DNA of 64,000 nucleotides from Stutzerimonas stutzeri. Its GTDB lineage: Bacteria > Pseudomonadota > Gammaproteobacteria > Pseudomonadales > Pseudomonadaceae. The stretch's first letter is position 1. Each line of letters begins with the position of its first letter. The DNA lies in the NCBI RefSeq assembly GCF_019090095.1, contig NZ_JAGQFP010000001.1, positions 1,895,001 to 1,959,000 of the forward strand, written 5' to 3'. The position numbers were made by a program, and so were the translations under genes. Of the stretch, positions 50,220 to 63,627 are shown one piece after another. The notes under the pieces were generated by a model. It saw nothing but the letters and a program-made list of their open reading frames with translations. It did not search any database and had not been told where the DNA came from.

Positions 50220-51595
50220 CAGTGGTTCTCCGTGCTGGACGCGGATAGCGCGGCGACGACCTTATCCATCGCGGCGCTCCGTGATCCCTTGATCAAAATG
50301 GTGGTGGCGTTGCCCTGCTCCAGGCGCAACGCTTCGATCAGGTCTTGCTGATTGGCGAAATGACGGCCGCCAGCACCGAACGCCTCGACGGCATGCGCCA
50401 TCAACGGTCCCACTGCGAACAGCGCGTCCACTTTGCCCACGGCGTAGCTTCCAACCTCACGGTGGCCTTGTTCGGCCCACTCGCCCAGCTCGCCCATGTC
50501 CCCCAACGCCAGCACGGTGCGACCCGCAAAACCGGCCAGCACATCGATGGCGGCGCAAATCGAAGCGGGGTTGGCGTTGTAGGTGTCGTCGATCAGACGC
50601 ACGCCATTGCTGAGCATCTGCGCAACGCCCCGTCCCTTGACTGGCTGCAGGCTCTCGAGCCCTTCGACGATGTGCTCAGCGGCGACTCCGAGCGCATGCG
50701 CTGCAGCGGCTGCAGCGAGCGCGTTGGCGACACTGTGGCGGCCGAGCAGATTCAGTTGTACACGCACGGAGCCTGTTGGGCCGTCCAGCACGAAATTCGG
50801 ACAGCCACGCAAATCGTAAGCGATTGAGGCAGGATGGAAGTCCGCCAGCGGGCTCTGGATCGCGAAGCTCACTACACGCTTGCCAGCCGCGCGCTTTTCC
50901 CAGGTCGCATAGGCCCGATCATCGCGATTGAGCACAGCGATGCCGTGCTCACCAAGCCCGTCGAGAATCTCGCCCTTGGCTTCGACGATTTTCTCCGGCC
51001 CGCCAAACTCACCCACATGGGCGGTCCCGGCATTGGTAATCAAACTGACATCCGGCTGCGTCAGGCTGACGGTATAGGCGATCTCGCCAACACGCGAAGC
51101 GCCCAGCTCGATGACAGCCGCGCGGTGTTGGGGAGCCAGCTCGAGCAGCGTCAGCGGCGCGCCAAGGTCATTGTTCAGGTTGCCGCGCGTCGCCAATACC
51201 GCGTTGAAGCCATAGGCCGCGCGCAGAATGCTGGCAAGCAGTTCCTTGACGCTGGTCTTGCCGCTGGAGCCGGTGACGGCGGCGACCGGGCCGGTGAACG
51301 CGGCGCGATTTTGCGCCGCCAGACGGCCCAGGGCTATGCGGCAATCTGCGACCACCAGTTGCGGCAGCGAAACCCCATCAACGGGCCGCTCGACCAGCGC
51401 TGCCACGGCGCCCTTACCGGCCACGTCGGCCAGATAGGCGTGACCGTCGAAGCGCGGGCCGGTCAGCGCGATGAACAACTGTCCGGGCTCGATGGCGCGG
51501 CTATCGGTACTGACCGAACCGAAGGTCGCGTCCGCGCCGACCAACTGGCCAGACAGGACCTCGACCAGATCGCTGAGACGCATGGCTTCAAGCAT
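50219..51595 (-). CDS. murF: UDP-N-acetylmuramoyl-tripeptide--D-alanyl-D-alanine ligase
   Basis: Adds D-Ala-D-Ala to complete the pentapeptide. It has 458 residues with P-loop [42 protein letters not shown] [10 protein letters not shown] and LGDMGELGE. The ATG at 51595 overlaps the murE stop by eight bases; the ATG four codons later (MRLSDLVE) is the alternative start. Confidence 0.96.
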   Translation of the reverse strand: MLEAMRLSDLVEVLSGQLVGADATFGSVSTDSRAIEPGQLFIALTGPRFDGHAYLADVAGKGAVAALVERPVDGVSLPQLVVADCRIALGRLAAQNRAAFTGPVAAVTGSSGKTSVKELLASILRAAYGFNAVLATRGNLNNDLGAPLTLLELAPQHRAAVIELGASRVGEIAYTVSLTQPDVSLITNAGTAHVGEFGGPEKIVEAKGEILDGLGEHGIAVLNRDDRAYATWEKRAAGKRVVSFAIQSPLADFHPASIAYDLRGCPNFVLDGPTGSVRVQLNLLGRHSVANALAAAAAAHALGVAAEHIVEGLESLQPVKGRGVAQMLSNGVRLIDDTYNANPASICAAIDVLAGFAGRTVLALGDMGELGEWAEQGHREVGSYAVGKVDALFAVGPLMAHAVEAFGAGGRHFANQQDLIEALRLEQGNATTILIKGSRSAAMDKVVAALSASSTENH

Positions 51596-53050
51596 GGGTA
51601 TCGCTCCAGGCAGCCAGGGCCAAAGAGGCCTGTTCGAGATCGGAAAACGGAGTGCGTTCGCCTTTGATCTCCTGATAATCCTCGTGGCCTTTGCCCGCGA
51701 GCAGTACTACATCGTCGAGCTCGCTGCCGGCGATGCATTGGGCGATGGCTTCGGCGCGGCCCGGAATGAAGGCGACCCGCGCCGGATTGGTGAAGCCGGT
51801 ACCTATATCGCCGAGAATCTGCGATGGGTCTTCACTGCGCGGGTTGTCGTCCGTCACCACGATCTGATCGGCCATACGCTCGGCGACCTCGGCCATCAAA
51901 GGGCGCTTGCCGCGATCCCGATCGCCGCCACAGCCGAACAGGCACAACAACCGGCCTCGGGTATGGGGACGCAGGGCACCGAGAACTTTCTCCAGCGCAT
52001 CGGGCGTATGCGCATAGTCGACCACCACCAGAGGCAGATCGCCGCCACCCAGACGCTGCATGCGCCCGACAGGCCCCTCGAGGTGGGGCAGCACGGCGAG
52101 GATCTCATCCAATGGGTAGTTCATACCCAGCAGCGCACCGACCGCTGCGAGTACGTTGCTGACATTGAAACGCCCAAGCAGTGGGCTGCGCAGGGCACGC
52201 TGGCCCTGGGGCGTGACCAGGCGCGCGTGAATACCATCATCGTCGAGCCGAACGTCCGGGCAATAAAGGTAGGCAGAGGGGTCGTCCAGGCTGTAGGTGA
52301 TCAGCCGCGAGTCCATCTGTTCTGCTGCCAGAACACGTCCGAACGCGTCATCCAGATTTACCACACGGCAACTGAGCCCTGGCATTTTCAGCAGACGCGA
52401 CTTGACCTCGCCATAGGCCTCCATCGAACCGTGGTAATCCAGATGGTCGCGAGACAGGTTGGTGAACACCGCCACGTCGAATGCCAGCGCGGCTACCCGG
52501 CCTTGGTCGAGACCATGCGAGGACACTTCCATCGCTACAGCCTTAGCGCCTTGCTTGCGCAGGTTCGCCAGGTTTGCCTGGACGCCGATGGGGTCGGGCG
52601 TGGTGTGCTGGCCAAGCTCCAATTCGCCGTGAAAGCCGGTGCCGAGGGTTCCGATGATGCCGCAGCGCTCGCCCATGCGATCCAGCGCCTGAGCAACGAG
52701 ATAGGTCACGCTGGTCTTGCCGTTGGTGCCTGTCACACCAACCAGATGCAGGCTGCGACTTGGCTCGCCGTAGAACCGTCCAGCAATGGCGGACAGCTGT
52801 TCAGCCAAGCGCCGGACCGGCACGAGGACTGCGCTTTCCGCGGTCATGTGCGCCGCGCCTTCGGCTTCGTAGGCGATGGCAGCCGCGCCGCGGGAAATCG
52901 CGTCGGCGATATGCTTGCGGCCATCGTGCTGCAGCCCGGGGACCGCCAGGAACAGATCGCCAGGACGGACCTTGCGGCTATCCAGCGTGAGCTCGCGTAT
53001 GAGGGTGGCACTGGAGGCCTGAGGCAGCAGCTGATTCAACGGCATCGGCA

Positions 53051-53051
<1 letters not shown>
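51588..53051 (-). CDS. murE: UDP-N-acetylmuramoyl-tripeptide synthetase, meso-DAP-adding
   Basis: Adds meso-diaminopimelate. It has 487 residues with P-loop VTGTNGKTSVTYLVAQ, MEVSSHGLDQGRV, FTNLSRDHLDYHG and the DDNPRSEDP motif, whose DNPR marks the diaminopimelate-specific enzyme rather than the lysine type. Its start shares a base with the ftsI stop. Confidence 0.97.
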
Positions 53052-55067
<2,016 letters not shown>

Positions 55068-55071
<4 letters not shown>

Positions 55072-56015
55072 CGCAGCTTCTCCGCAACGCGCATCACGGC
55101 ACTGCGTGAGCGGGGGTTTGCCTTGACCTCTTCAGCTGACGCGTACTGCGGCCTGCCCAGCAACTTCAGGCGTGGCACGAACTTCTCGGGGATGATCGGC
55201 AGGTCGCGCGGGAGGGTATCGGCCTCGCCCTTGGCGTGACGCCGCATGAACTGCTTGACGATACGGTCTTCCAGCGAATGAAAGCTGATCACGACCAGCC
55301 GGCCACCCACCTCGAGCGCTTCCAAGGCCGCTTCCAGGCCTGTCTCAAGGTCACCGAGCTCGTTATTGATGAAAATACGCAGCCCCTGGAAGGCGCGCGT
55401 CGCTGGATTCTTGCCTTTTTCCCAAGCCGGATTGGCGACCGTCAGCACCTGAGCAAGATCGGCCGTGCGCTCGAACGGACGCTCGGCGCGACGCTGCACG
55501 ACTGCGCGAGCCATGCGCTTGGCGAAACGCTCCTCGCCGTACTCCTTGAATACGTGGGCGATGTCCTCTTCGCTGGCCGTGGCAATCCACTCAGCCGCAC
55601 TGACGCCCCGACTGGGATCCATGCGCATATCCAGTGGACCGTCGTTGAGGAAGCTGAAGCCGCGCTCGGGATCGTCCAGCTGCGGCGAAGACACACCGAG
55701 ATCCAGCAAGACACCGCTGATAGTCCCGGTCCAGCCGCGCTGCGCCACTTCCTCGCCTAGCTCAGCGAAACTTCTCTGCACAACGACAAAGCGGCCATCC
55801 TCGGCCGCCAGTGCTTGTCCCGTAGCAATTGCCAGGGGATCCTTGTCGAAGCCTAGCAAACAGCCATCAGGCCCAAGCTGCCGCAATAGAAGGCGGCTGT
55901 GCCCGCCGCGCCCGAACGTTCCGTCCAGATAGCGACCGTCCGCACGCACGGCGAGCGCCGCAACGGCCTCGTCGAGCAAAACGGTTACATGGCTGTAGGC
56001 GCTGGTCTGGGTCAC
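55068..56015 (-). CDS. rsmH: 16S rRNA (cytosine-1402-N4) methyltransferase
   Basis: Methylates C1402 in the ribosomal P site. The 315-residue protein has [13 protein letters not shown], the SAM motif [32 protein letters not shown] and [17 protein letters not shown]. Overlaps mraZ and ftsL by four bases each. Confidence 0.97.
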
Positions 56016-56467
56016 AGGATTAGATCACGTAGTTCTTCCGGCAAAGCGCCGGGTTGTTTGATGGCCGCCAGGTCCGCATCCGCTTGTGCGTTCCAGTCGT
56101 CCTCGTTCCACAGGCTGAACTTATTCAGCTGGCCGACCAGCATGGCCCGCTTGTCCAGCCCTGCATATTCACGCAAGCGCGGCGGCACCAGCACTCGGCC
56201 GCTGCCATCCATTTCCAGGTCGACCGCATTACCGATCAGCAAGCGCTGCAGTCGACGACTCTCCTCTCTCAACGAGGGCAGCTCTCGCAGCTTGGCTTCG
56301 ATCTGCTCCCATTCGGGCAGTGGGTAAATACAAAGGCACCGATCGACCGCATCGATGGTGACGATCAGCTGGCCCTCGCAGCGCGAAACGAGCTCGTCAC
56401 GGTACCGGCTGGGCATGGCTAGCCGCCCTTTGGCATCGAGACTGATGGCGTTTGCTCCGCGAAACAC
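56012..56467 (-). CDS. mraZ: Transcriptional regulator MraZ
   Basis: DNA-binding repressor of its own division cluster. It has 151 residues with two AbrB-like half domains ([21 protein letters not shown] and [19 protein letters not shown]). The start is GTG with AGGGGA nine bases upstream. First gene of the cluster; its operator lies just in front. Confidence 0.96.
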   Translation of the reverse strand: MFRGANAISLDAKGRLAMPSRYRDELVSRCEGQLIVTIDAVDRCLCIYPLPEWEQIEAKLRELPSLREESRRLQRLLIGNAVDLEMDGSGRVLVPPRLREYAGLDKRAMLVGQLNKFSLWNEDDWNAQADADLAAIKQPGALPEELRDLIL

Positions 56468-56495
56468 GGCTGCGTTTCCCCTGAATTAGCTTTCC

Positions 56496-56535
56496 GAGCC
56501 CATTACTACCCACTTCGTGCCACTTTTCACCACTT
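56496..56535 (-). promoter_or_regulatory. MraZ operator: four 10-base direct repeats
   Basis: Minus strand: AAGTGGTGAA, AAGTGGCACG, AAGTGGGTAG and TAATGGGCTC in a row, that is a (A/T)GTGG/TGGG box every ten bases. MraZ rings bind such TGGG-type boxes spaced by one helical turn in E. coli and Mycoplasma. The repeats begin at the predicted transcription start and lie 28 bases before the mraZ GTG, so bound MraZ would block escape of the polymerase. Confidence 0.85.
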
Positions 56536-56541
56536 GTGCGC

Positions 56542-56571
56542 ACTATAGAAATGCAGCAGCCCCACCGTCAA
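56542..56571 (-). promoter_or_regulatory. Promoter Pmra of the division and cell wall cluster
   Basis: Minus-strand TTGACG (56571-56566) and TATAGT (56547-56542) with 18 bases between, giving a start near 56535. This is the only strong sigma-70 pair between rnpB and mraZ. The rest of the 296-base gap (56468-56763) is AT-rich and shows no gene. Confidence 0.75.
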
Positions 56572-56763
56572 GGTGACCCTGACGGGAAAAACCCTTATGT
56601 GGCAGGAATTTAGCAACCGAAACGGGGATAAACGGTGAAGCGGAGGGTTTGAAAAAACGCGATATCGAACAACGGCAAAAGCCTGCACTTCAAAGTTAAA
56701 GTACTTTATTAAGAGCAAGATTTTTTTGGTCTAAAAAGAGGGAGTGTTTCGGCAGGAAAGTCG

Positions 56764-57119
56764 GAGAGTCGATCTGTAAGCCGGGTTCTGTCGAGGACAG
56801 TCATTCCTCTACGACAGCCATCACTGACTGCCTCTAGCAACCTACCCGGATCCAGCGCGGGCCACGCCAATGGATCCCTATTTGGTCTTGCTCCAAGTGG
56901 GGTTTACCTAGCCACGGACTGTTGCCAGCCGCGCGGTGCGCTCTTACCGCACCTTTTCACCCTTACCGGCGCCGAAGCGCTTAGGCGGTTATTTTCTGTG
57001 GCACTTTCCGTAGGCTCACGCCTCCCAGGCGTTACCTGGCACTTCGCCCTATGGAGCCCGGACTTTCCTCCCTCCCTTCTTGCGGAACAAAAAGAGACAG
57101 CGACTGTCCGATCGACTCT
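56764..57119 (-). ncRNA. rnpB: RNase P catalytic RNA, bacterial class A
   Basis: About 356 bases on the minus strand. The 5' end AGAGTCGAT pairs with ATCGACTCT at the 3' end (helix P1). The conserved class A segments are present in order: GAGGAAAGTCCGGGCTCC, AGAAAATAACCGCC, GGTAAACCCCA and ACAGAACCCGGCTTA. The RNA matures the 5' ends of tRNAs with protein RnpA. Ends are set by helix P1 and may be off by a few bases. Confidence 0.95.
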
Positions 57120-57128
57120 CCGACGCGC

Positions 57129-57157
57129 AGAGTACTTGGCCGCACCCCAGGCTGCAA
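57129..57157 (-). promoter_or_regulatory. Candidate promoter of rnpB
   Basis: Minus-strand TTGCAG (57157-57152) and TACTCT (57134-57129) with 17 bases between. The RNA 5' end is nine bases after the -10, slightly long but acceptable. Confidence 0.5.
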
Positions 57158-57212
57158 GCCGAACGGCGCATGAAAACCCGACCGCTCGGTGCGCCAAGGC
57201 CTGTCACACGCG

Positions 57213-58085
57213 TCAACCTTCGCCCTTGTCCTCCAGCGCGAGCTGATAGAGCAGGTTTTTTCGAACACCGGTGATCTCGGCAGCGACGGCCGCGGCGCGC
57301 TTGAGCGGCATCTCCGCCAGCAACAGGCGTAACACTCGACGGGCGTTCGTGTCGACCACGTCATCGCCCTGCGGCGCCTGCCAACCACCAACGACCAATA
57401 CGCATTCGCCACGCTGCTGGTTGGTATCGGCCGCCACCCAGGCGTGCAGCTCGCCCAACGGGAGCCCTTTCAACGTCTCGAATGTTTTGGTCAGCTCACG
57501 CGCGAGTACCGCCGGGCGCTCTGCACCGAACACCGACTCCAGGTCACCGAGCGACTCCAGGATCCGATGCGGCGCCTCATAAAAAATCAGCGTGCGCGGC
57601 TCCTCCCGCAGCAGCTCGAGACGCGCCCGACGCGCCCCCTGCTTGGCAGGCAGAAAACCCTCGAAAATGAAGCGATCGGAGGGCAAGCCCGCCGCGGAAA
57701 GCGCGGCAATCAGCGCACAGGCGCCCGGTAGAGGAACAACCCGAATACCTGCCGAACGCGCCTGCCGAACCAGGTGGTAGCCAGGGTCGGATATCAGCGG
57801 CGTACCCGCATCGGAGATCAGCGCCACGTCGTCGCCTGCCAGCAGCCGCGTGATGAAGCGCCCGCCCTCGTCTCGCTCGTTGTGCTCATGGCAGGCCGCC
57901 AACGGCGTGGCAATGCCGAAATGCTGCAGCAGCCGAGCCGAATGGCGCGTATCTTCCGCCGCAATCAGCGCCACCTCCGCCAGAACCCGCAGCGCCCGGG
58001 CGCTGATATCGTCCAGATTGCCGATGGGCGTGGCGACGACATAGAGCGTACCCACAGCGGAATTAGCATCAGCCGGCGTAGTCAC
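57213..58085 (-). CDS. rsmI: 16S rRNA (cytidine-1402-2'-O) methyltransferase
   Basis: Adds the 2'-O methyl to C1402, the same nucleotide that RsmH modifies. It has 290 residues of the tetrapyrrole methylase fold: [48 protein letters not shown] and [13 protein letters not shown]. Divergent from lpoA. A TACAAT -10-like box on the minus strand lies at 58119-58114. Confidence 0.96.
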   Translation of the reverse strand: MTTPADANSAVGTLYVVATPIGNLDDISARALRVLAEVALIAAEDTRHSARLLQHFGIATPLAACHEHNERDEGGRFITRLLAGDDVALISDAGTPLISDPGYHLVRQARSAGIRVVPLPGACALIAALSAAGLPSDRFIFEGFLPAKQGARRARLELLREEPRTLIFYEAPHRILESLGDLESVFGAERPAVLARELTKTFETLKGLPLGELHAWVAADTNQQRGECVLVVGGWQAPQGDDVVDTNARRVLRLLLAEMPLKRAAAVAAEITGVRKNLLYQLALEDKGEG

Positions 58086-58205
58086 AGGCGTACCTCATTT
58101 ACGGAAAACGCGCATTGTAGCCCGTTTGCAAGCCACGACATCGCGCCCTTACCGGTGCTTGGGTACAATCCGCCGACACTCGCCAGCGCCTCCAGGAATG
58201 ATCAC

Positions 58206-59963
58206 ATGATGGCTCGCTTTCGCCCGCTCCTCTTCTTATGCATTGCTGCCGTGCTTTCGGCCTGCGCCAGCTCGCCCTCGTCGACGCTGGGTGAGCTGCC
58301 CCGCACCCCACAGGCATCGACGCAACAACTGTTGAAGGAAGCCGACGCCAGCGACCCTGCCGAAGCCGCACTACTGCGTCTGTCGGCAGCCGATCAGAGC
58401 CTGCAGCAAGGCAACAACGCCCAGGCCTCGAAGATTCTCGAGCAGGTTGACGTCGCACAGCTGATGCCCGCTCAACAGATGTTCGCCAAAACCCTGGAAG
58501 CGGAGCTGGCGCTGGCCGACAACCAACCAAAACGCGCCCTTCAAGCGTTGCAGCATCCAGCGTTCGAGCGCCTCGCGGAGCTGCCGGTCGAACAGCAGCT
58601 GCGCACGCAACTGGCGCGTGCCCAGGCGTTTGCCGCGAACGATCAGCCCCTGGAGGCGGCGCGCGAACGGACCTTCATCGCCCCACTCCTGGACGGTGAC
58701 GCAGCCAAACAGAATCACGAAGCGATCTGGGAGCTCGTCTCGAGCCTGCCGACCGATCAATTGCAGCCGACCACTGACGCCGATCTGTCCGGCTGGTTAT
58801 CGCTGGCTGCCACGGTGAAACAGGCCGGCACCCTAGGTCAGCAGCAACGCGCAATCGATGCGTGGGTCCAGCAGAACCCCAATCATCCAGCGGCCCGTGC
58901 ACTACCAGAACCGCTGGCAAAACTTCGCGAGCTGGCAGACAAGCCGCTCTCCCACGTAGCCCTCCTGCTACCCATGGACGGTCCTCTGGCGAGTGTTGCG
59001 CGAGCATTGCGTGATGGTTTTCTGGCCGCTCACCTGGCGGCGCGCCAGGACTTGAACATCGAACTGTTCGACAGCACACGCCTGACCTCGCTGGATGACT
59101 TCTATCGCCAAGCCGCCGCCTCTGGCGTCGAACTCGTTGTCGGCCCCCTGGACAAGGAAATGGTCCGCCAACTGGCCAGCCGCGACCAGTTGCCCATCAC
59201 GACGCTTGCCCTCAATTACAGCGATGCAGGCCAGAAAGCCCCGCCACAGCTGTTCCAGTTCGGCCTGGCCGCTGAAGACGAGGCACGCGAAGTCGCGCGC
59301 CGAGCCTGGGCCGATGGCCATCGTCGCGCCATTGCACTGACGCCACGCGGAGACTGGGGCAACCGCGTCTTCCAGGCGTTTCGCGAACAGTGGCAGCAAC
59401 AGGGCGGGACCGTTGTTGCGGCGGAACCCCTGGCAGAACCGATTGAGCTCGCCAAGCAAATTGCCGACCTGCTACAAGTGCGCAGCCAAGGCGACGCGCA
59501 GCCAACCCGCCGCCAGGATGTCGATTTCCTGTTTTTGGCAGCGACGCCACAGCAGGCGCAGCAAGTCAGGCCCACGCTGATATTCCAGTACGCTGGCGAC
59601 CTGCCCGTCTATGCCACTTCACATCTGCATGCCGCCACGGGTAACCGCACCCAATACCTTGACCTGGAAGGCATTCGCTTCACCGAAACCCCCTGGCTGC
59701 TGAATGATCAGCTCCCCCTTCGGCAGGAAATAGAGCGCAAATGGCCGCAAGCCCGCGGCAGTCTGGGCCGCCTGTATGCCATGGGCGCCGATGCGTACCT
59801 GCTGGCACCGCGCCTGAACCAACTGCTTGTGCTTCCGGAAACACGGCTCGAAGGCCTGTCAGGCTCGCTCGGCATCACCCCGGAGCGACGGATCGAGCGG
59901 CAGCTGCCCTGGGCCGAATTTCATGACGGCGAAGTCCAGCCGCTGACGGACACACCGCATTGA
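58206..59963 (+). CDS. lpoA: Penicillin-binding protein activator LpoA
   Basis: Outer-membrane lipoprotein which in E. coli activates PBP1A. It has 585 residues: lipobox LSAC (C20), an N-terminal TPR-like helical domain (about 45-290), and a C-terminal domain with the fold of periplasmic binding proteins (HVALLLPMDGPLASVARAL onward). I start at 58206 (MMARF) with the signal peptide directly after; the much longer open frame begins inside rsmI on the other strand and is not real. Confidence 0.93.
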   Translation: MMARFRPLLFLCIAAVLSACASSPSSTLGELPRTPQASTQQLLKEADASDPAEAALLRLSAADQSLQQGNNAQASKILEQVDVAQLMPAQQMFAKTLEAELALADNQPKRALQALQHPAFERLAELPVEQQLRTQLARAQAFAANDQPLEAARERTFIAPLLDGDAAKQNHEAIWELVSSLPTDQLQPTTDADLSGWLSLAATVKQAGTLGQQQRAIDAWVQQNPNHPAARALPEPLAKLRELADKPLSHVALLLPMDGPLASVARALRDGFLAAHLAARQDLNIELFDSTRLTSLDDFYRQAAASGVELVVGPLDKEMVRQLASRDQLPITTLALNYSDAGQKAPPQLFQFGLAAEDEAREVARRAWADGHRRAIALTPRGDWGNRVFQAFREQWQQQGGTVVAAEPLAEPIELAKQIADLLQVRSQGDAQPTRRQDVDFLFLAATPQQAQQVRPTLIFQYAGDLPVYATSHLHAATGNRTQYLDLEGIRFTETPWLLNDQLPLRQEIERKWPQARGSLGRLYAMGADAYLLAPRLNQLLVLPETRLEGLSGSLGITPERRIERQLPWAEFHDGEVQPLTDTPH

Positions 59964-60328
59964 CAACCAGCAAGCAGATCAGCGGGCAGCTTGCCGAAGA
60001 AGCTGCTCAGCAACACCTGCAACGGCATGGTCTGCGCCTGCTATGCCGGAATTGGACCTGCCGTAGCGGCGAGCTTGATCTGGTCATGCTCGATGGCGAT
60101 ACAGTAGTATTCGTCGAGGTCCGCTATAGGCGTCACGCCGCGTGGGGCGGCGCGCTAGAAAGCGTCGATATGCGCAAACAGCAAAAGCTGATCAAGGCGG
60201 CCCAGCATTTCCTGCAGAAGGAGAACCGCTGGGCCAGGCATCCCTGCCGCTTCGACGTGGTCGCCCTGGGCGCGGCGGCTGACAGCGCAGAGAAGCCCAA
60301 CTGGATCCGCAATGCATTCGATGGCTAA
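59960..60328 (+). CDS. yraN: YraN/UPF0102 family nuclease-fold protein
   Basis: Protein of 122 residues with the restriction-endonuclease-like core G-ELDLVMLDGDTVVFVEVRYR, in which Asp and E-x-R/K form the metal site, and HPCRFDVVALG. Function is unsettled in most bacteria. It starts at a TTG that overlaps the lpoA stop (TTGA); no other start fits the family. Confidence 0.88.
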   Translation: MTTSKQISGQLAEEAAQQHLQRHGLRLLCRNWTCRSGELDLVMLDGDTVVFVEVRYRRHAAWGGALESVDMRKQQKLIKAAQHFLQKENRWARHPCRFDVVALGAAADSAEKPNWIRNAFDG

Positions 60329-60344
60329 GCATGCTTCGCACTGA

Positions 60345-61606
<1,262 letters not shown>

Positions 61607-61617
61607 ACCAATCGGGT

Positions 61618-61653
61618 AAGCGCGGCAGCAGGTATCCCTGGCTGCCGCGCTTT
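61618..61653 (+). terminator. Terminator after the BON-domain gene
   Basis: Twelve-base-pair stem AAGCGCGGCAGC/GCTGCCGCGCTT with an inner AGG/CCT, starting 12 bases past the stop. A TTT follows, so it can serve both this operon and the convergent sspA-sspB. Confidence 0.8.
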
Positions 61654-61691
61654 GCCGCCATGCGCCACTGCATGGCAAAGCCTGACTCGGC

Positions 61692-62099
61692 TTATTTGAC
61701 GACTTTCAGACTAGGGCGCCCCGTAGCCGCAGGTCGGGCAGACGCACCGGCGTCGGACGAGTCATCCGTCGGTGTGTCGTCCGGCGGAGTTGGCTCGATC
61801 TCGAAGACCATGCCCTGCCCATTCTCCCGCGCATAGATTGCCATCACCGCAGCAGCAGGGACGTGCAGGCTATGCGGAACACCGCCGAAGCGCCCTTCGA
61901 AGCTGATCGACTGGTTATCCATCTGCAAATGCCGAACCGCGCTAGGCGCCACGTTCAGTACGATCTGTCCGTCACTGGCAAAGCCATCGGGAACCTGCAC
62001 ACCCGGATGATCGGTGTTTACCAGCAGGTGTGGCGTACAGTCGTTGTCGACGATCCATTCATATAGCGCCCGAACCAGATAAGGACGACTTGAAGTCAT
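61692..62099 (-). CDS. sspB: ClpXP adaptor SspB
   Basis: Binds ssrA-tagged proteins and hands them to ClpXP. The 135-residue protein has the substrate-binding domain (SSRPYLVRALYEWIVDN, NTDHPGVQVP, DGQIVLNVAPSAV, FGGVPHSLHVP), an acidic flexible linker and the C-terminal ClpX-docking tail RPSLKVVK. It starts 12 bases after sspA. Confidence 0.95.
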   Translation of the reverse strand: MTSSRPYLVRALYEWIVDNDCTPHLLVNTDHPGVQVPDGFASDGQIVLNVAPSAVRHLQMDNQSISFEGRFGGVPHSLHVPAAAVMAIYARENGQGMVFEIEPTPPDDTPTDDSSDAGASARPAATGRPSLKVVK

Positions 62100-62111
62100 A
62101 TACGGCCTCTC

Positions 62112-62729
62112 TTAGCGCATGCCGCGCTCAACGGCGGATAGACTGACCTGGAAGGCCTCGCGAGCAAAGTTGGTATCCATGTAGTCGAGCAGCGGCTTCG
62201 CTGCTCGCGGCAGCTCGATACCGAGTTTGGGCAAACGCCACAGGATAGGCAACAGACAGCAATCGACCAGACTGATCTCGTCACTCATGAAGAACGGCCG
62301 CTCGGCGAACACCGGCGACACACCCGTGAGGCTTTCGCGCAACTCCTTACGCGCCTGGGCCCGCACGGCGTCGGCCGTGCGACGGTCGGATATCCGATCC
62401 ACCAGGCTGCACCAGTCCCGCTGAACCCGGTGCACCAGCAGCCGGGTATTGGCCCTGGCGACCGGATACGCCGGCAGCAGCGGAGGATGCGGATAACGCT
62501 CCTCCAGGTATTCAGTGATCACGTTCGGCTCATACAAGGCCAGATCACGGTCCACCAGCGTCGGCACACTGGCGTAGGGATTCACCTCGGTCAATCTGAC
62601 CGGACAACGCGCCGGATCGACATCGAGCACCTCGACGCTGACACCTTTCTCCGCCAGCACGTAGCGCACCCGGTGCGAATAATGGTCGGCGGGATCGGAA
62701 TAACAGGCCAACCGGTTGGTAGCGGCCAT
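62112..62729 (-). CDS. sspA: Stringent starvation protein A
   Basis: RNA-polymerase-associated protein with glutathione-transferase fold, 205 residues. N-terminal thioredoxin-like domain ([56 protein letters not shown]) and C-terminal helices. As in other SspA, the GST catalytic residues are not kept. It is co-transcribed with sspB. Confidence 0.95.
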   Translation of the reverse strand: MAATNRLACYSDPADHYSHRVRYVLAEKGVSVEVLDVDPARCPVRLTEVNPYASVPTLVDRDLALYEPNVITEYLEERYPHPPLLPAYPVARANTRLLVHRVQRDWCSLVDRISDRRTADAVRAQARKELRESLTGVSPVFAERPFFMSDEISLVDCCLLPILWRLPKLGIELPRAAKPLLDYMDTNFAREAFQVSLSAVERGMR

Positions 62730-62763
62730 AGGGTCCCTCCTCGTTGGAATTATGTCGGAGCAG

Positions 62764-62793
62764 AAAAAAGCGCGCGCCCATGAGGGCGCGCGC
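62764..62793 (-). terminator. Terminator of the cytochrome bc1 operon
   Basis: Ten-base-pair stem GCGCGCGCCC/GGGCGCGCGC with a four-base loop and a run of six T, 24 bases past the petC stop on the minus strand. Confidence 0.93.
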
Positions 62794-62817
62794 AGAGTAC
62801 CGCAAAACAGCGAAGGG

Positions 62818-63627
62818 TCAGTGAACGTCTTTCCAGTATTCCCGCTTGAGCAAATAGGCGAATACGAAGAAGAACGCCAGGAACAGCAGCACGTAGGTAC
62901 CTATGCGCTGGCTTTCCAGCTTGACCGGGTTAGCCGAGTAGGCCAGGAACGTCACGAGGTTTTTGATTTTCTCGTCGTACTCTGCCTCAGTCAGCGAACC
63001 AGTGCCTGGCACGACGGTCATCGCGTGACAATCTTCGTGCGTGATCGGCGTGCCGGTCAGCGGATCGAATTGCTTGCGACCATCCTCGACCACCTGGACC
63101 TGCTTGCAGGCCACCGACTCACCCTCCGGCAGCTTGCTCGGCAGCACTTGGCGCCCTTGCAGCGGGGCCAGCACATGCGGCATGCCGACGTTCGGGAATA
63201 CGGTATTGTTAACACCGTAAGGACGGGTCGGATCTTCATAGAAGCTACGCAGGTAGGTATACAGCCAATCGTTACCGCGCACCCGCGCTACCAGGGTCAA
63301 ATCGGGCGGAGCCGCACCAAACCAGGATTTGGCATCGCTCGGCTTCATGCCGATCTGCATGTGGTCGCCGATCTTGGCATCACTAAAGACGACATTGTCG
63401 AGCATGACATCTTCCGGAATACCAAGATCCTTCGCTACGCGCTCGTAGCGCTGATACTGGGCGCTATGGCAACCCATGCAATAGTTGGCGAAGGTTTTCA
63501 GACCATCCTGCATGGCGACCTTGTCGGTCAGATCGACATCGACTTCGTCAAGATGCACCCCGGCACCCGAGGCGAAACCAAACACCGGCACCAGTGCGAA
63601 AATAAATGCAGCAAATTGCTTTTTCAT
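62818..63627 (-). CDS. petC: Cytochrome c1 of the bc1 complex
   Basis: Heme c subunit passing electrons from the Rieske protein to soluble cytochrome c. The 269-residue protein has a signal peptide (1-20), heme motif C50-MGC-H54, PNVGMPHVL in a region typical for the family, and a C-terminal membrane anchor ([21 protein letters not shown]). Its start shares a base with the petB stop. Confidence 0.96.
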   Translation of the reverse strand: MKKQFAAFIFALVPVFGFASGAGVHLDEVDVDLTDKVAMQDGLKTFANYCMGCHSAQYQRYERVAKDLGIPEDVMLDNVVFSDAKIGDHMQIGMKPSDAKSWFGAAPPDLTLVARVRGNDWLYTYLRSFYEDPTRPYGVNNTVFPNVGMPHVLAPLQGRQVLPSKLPEGESVACKQVQVVEDGRKQFDPLTGTPITHEDCHAMTVVPGTGSLTEAEYDEKIKNLVTFLAYSANPVKLESQRIGTYVLLFLAFFFVFAYLLKREYWKDVH

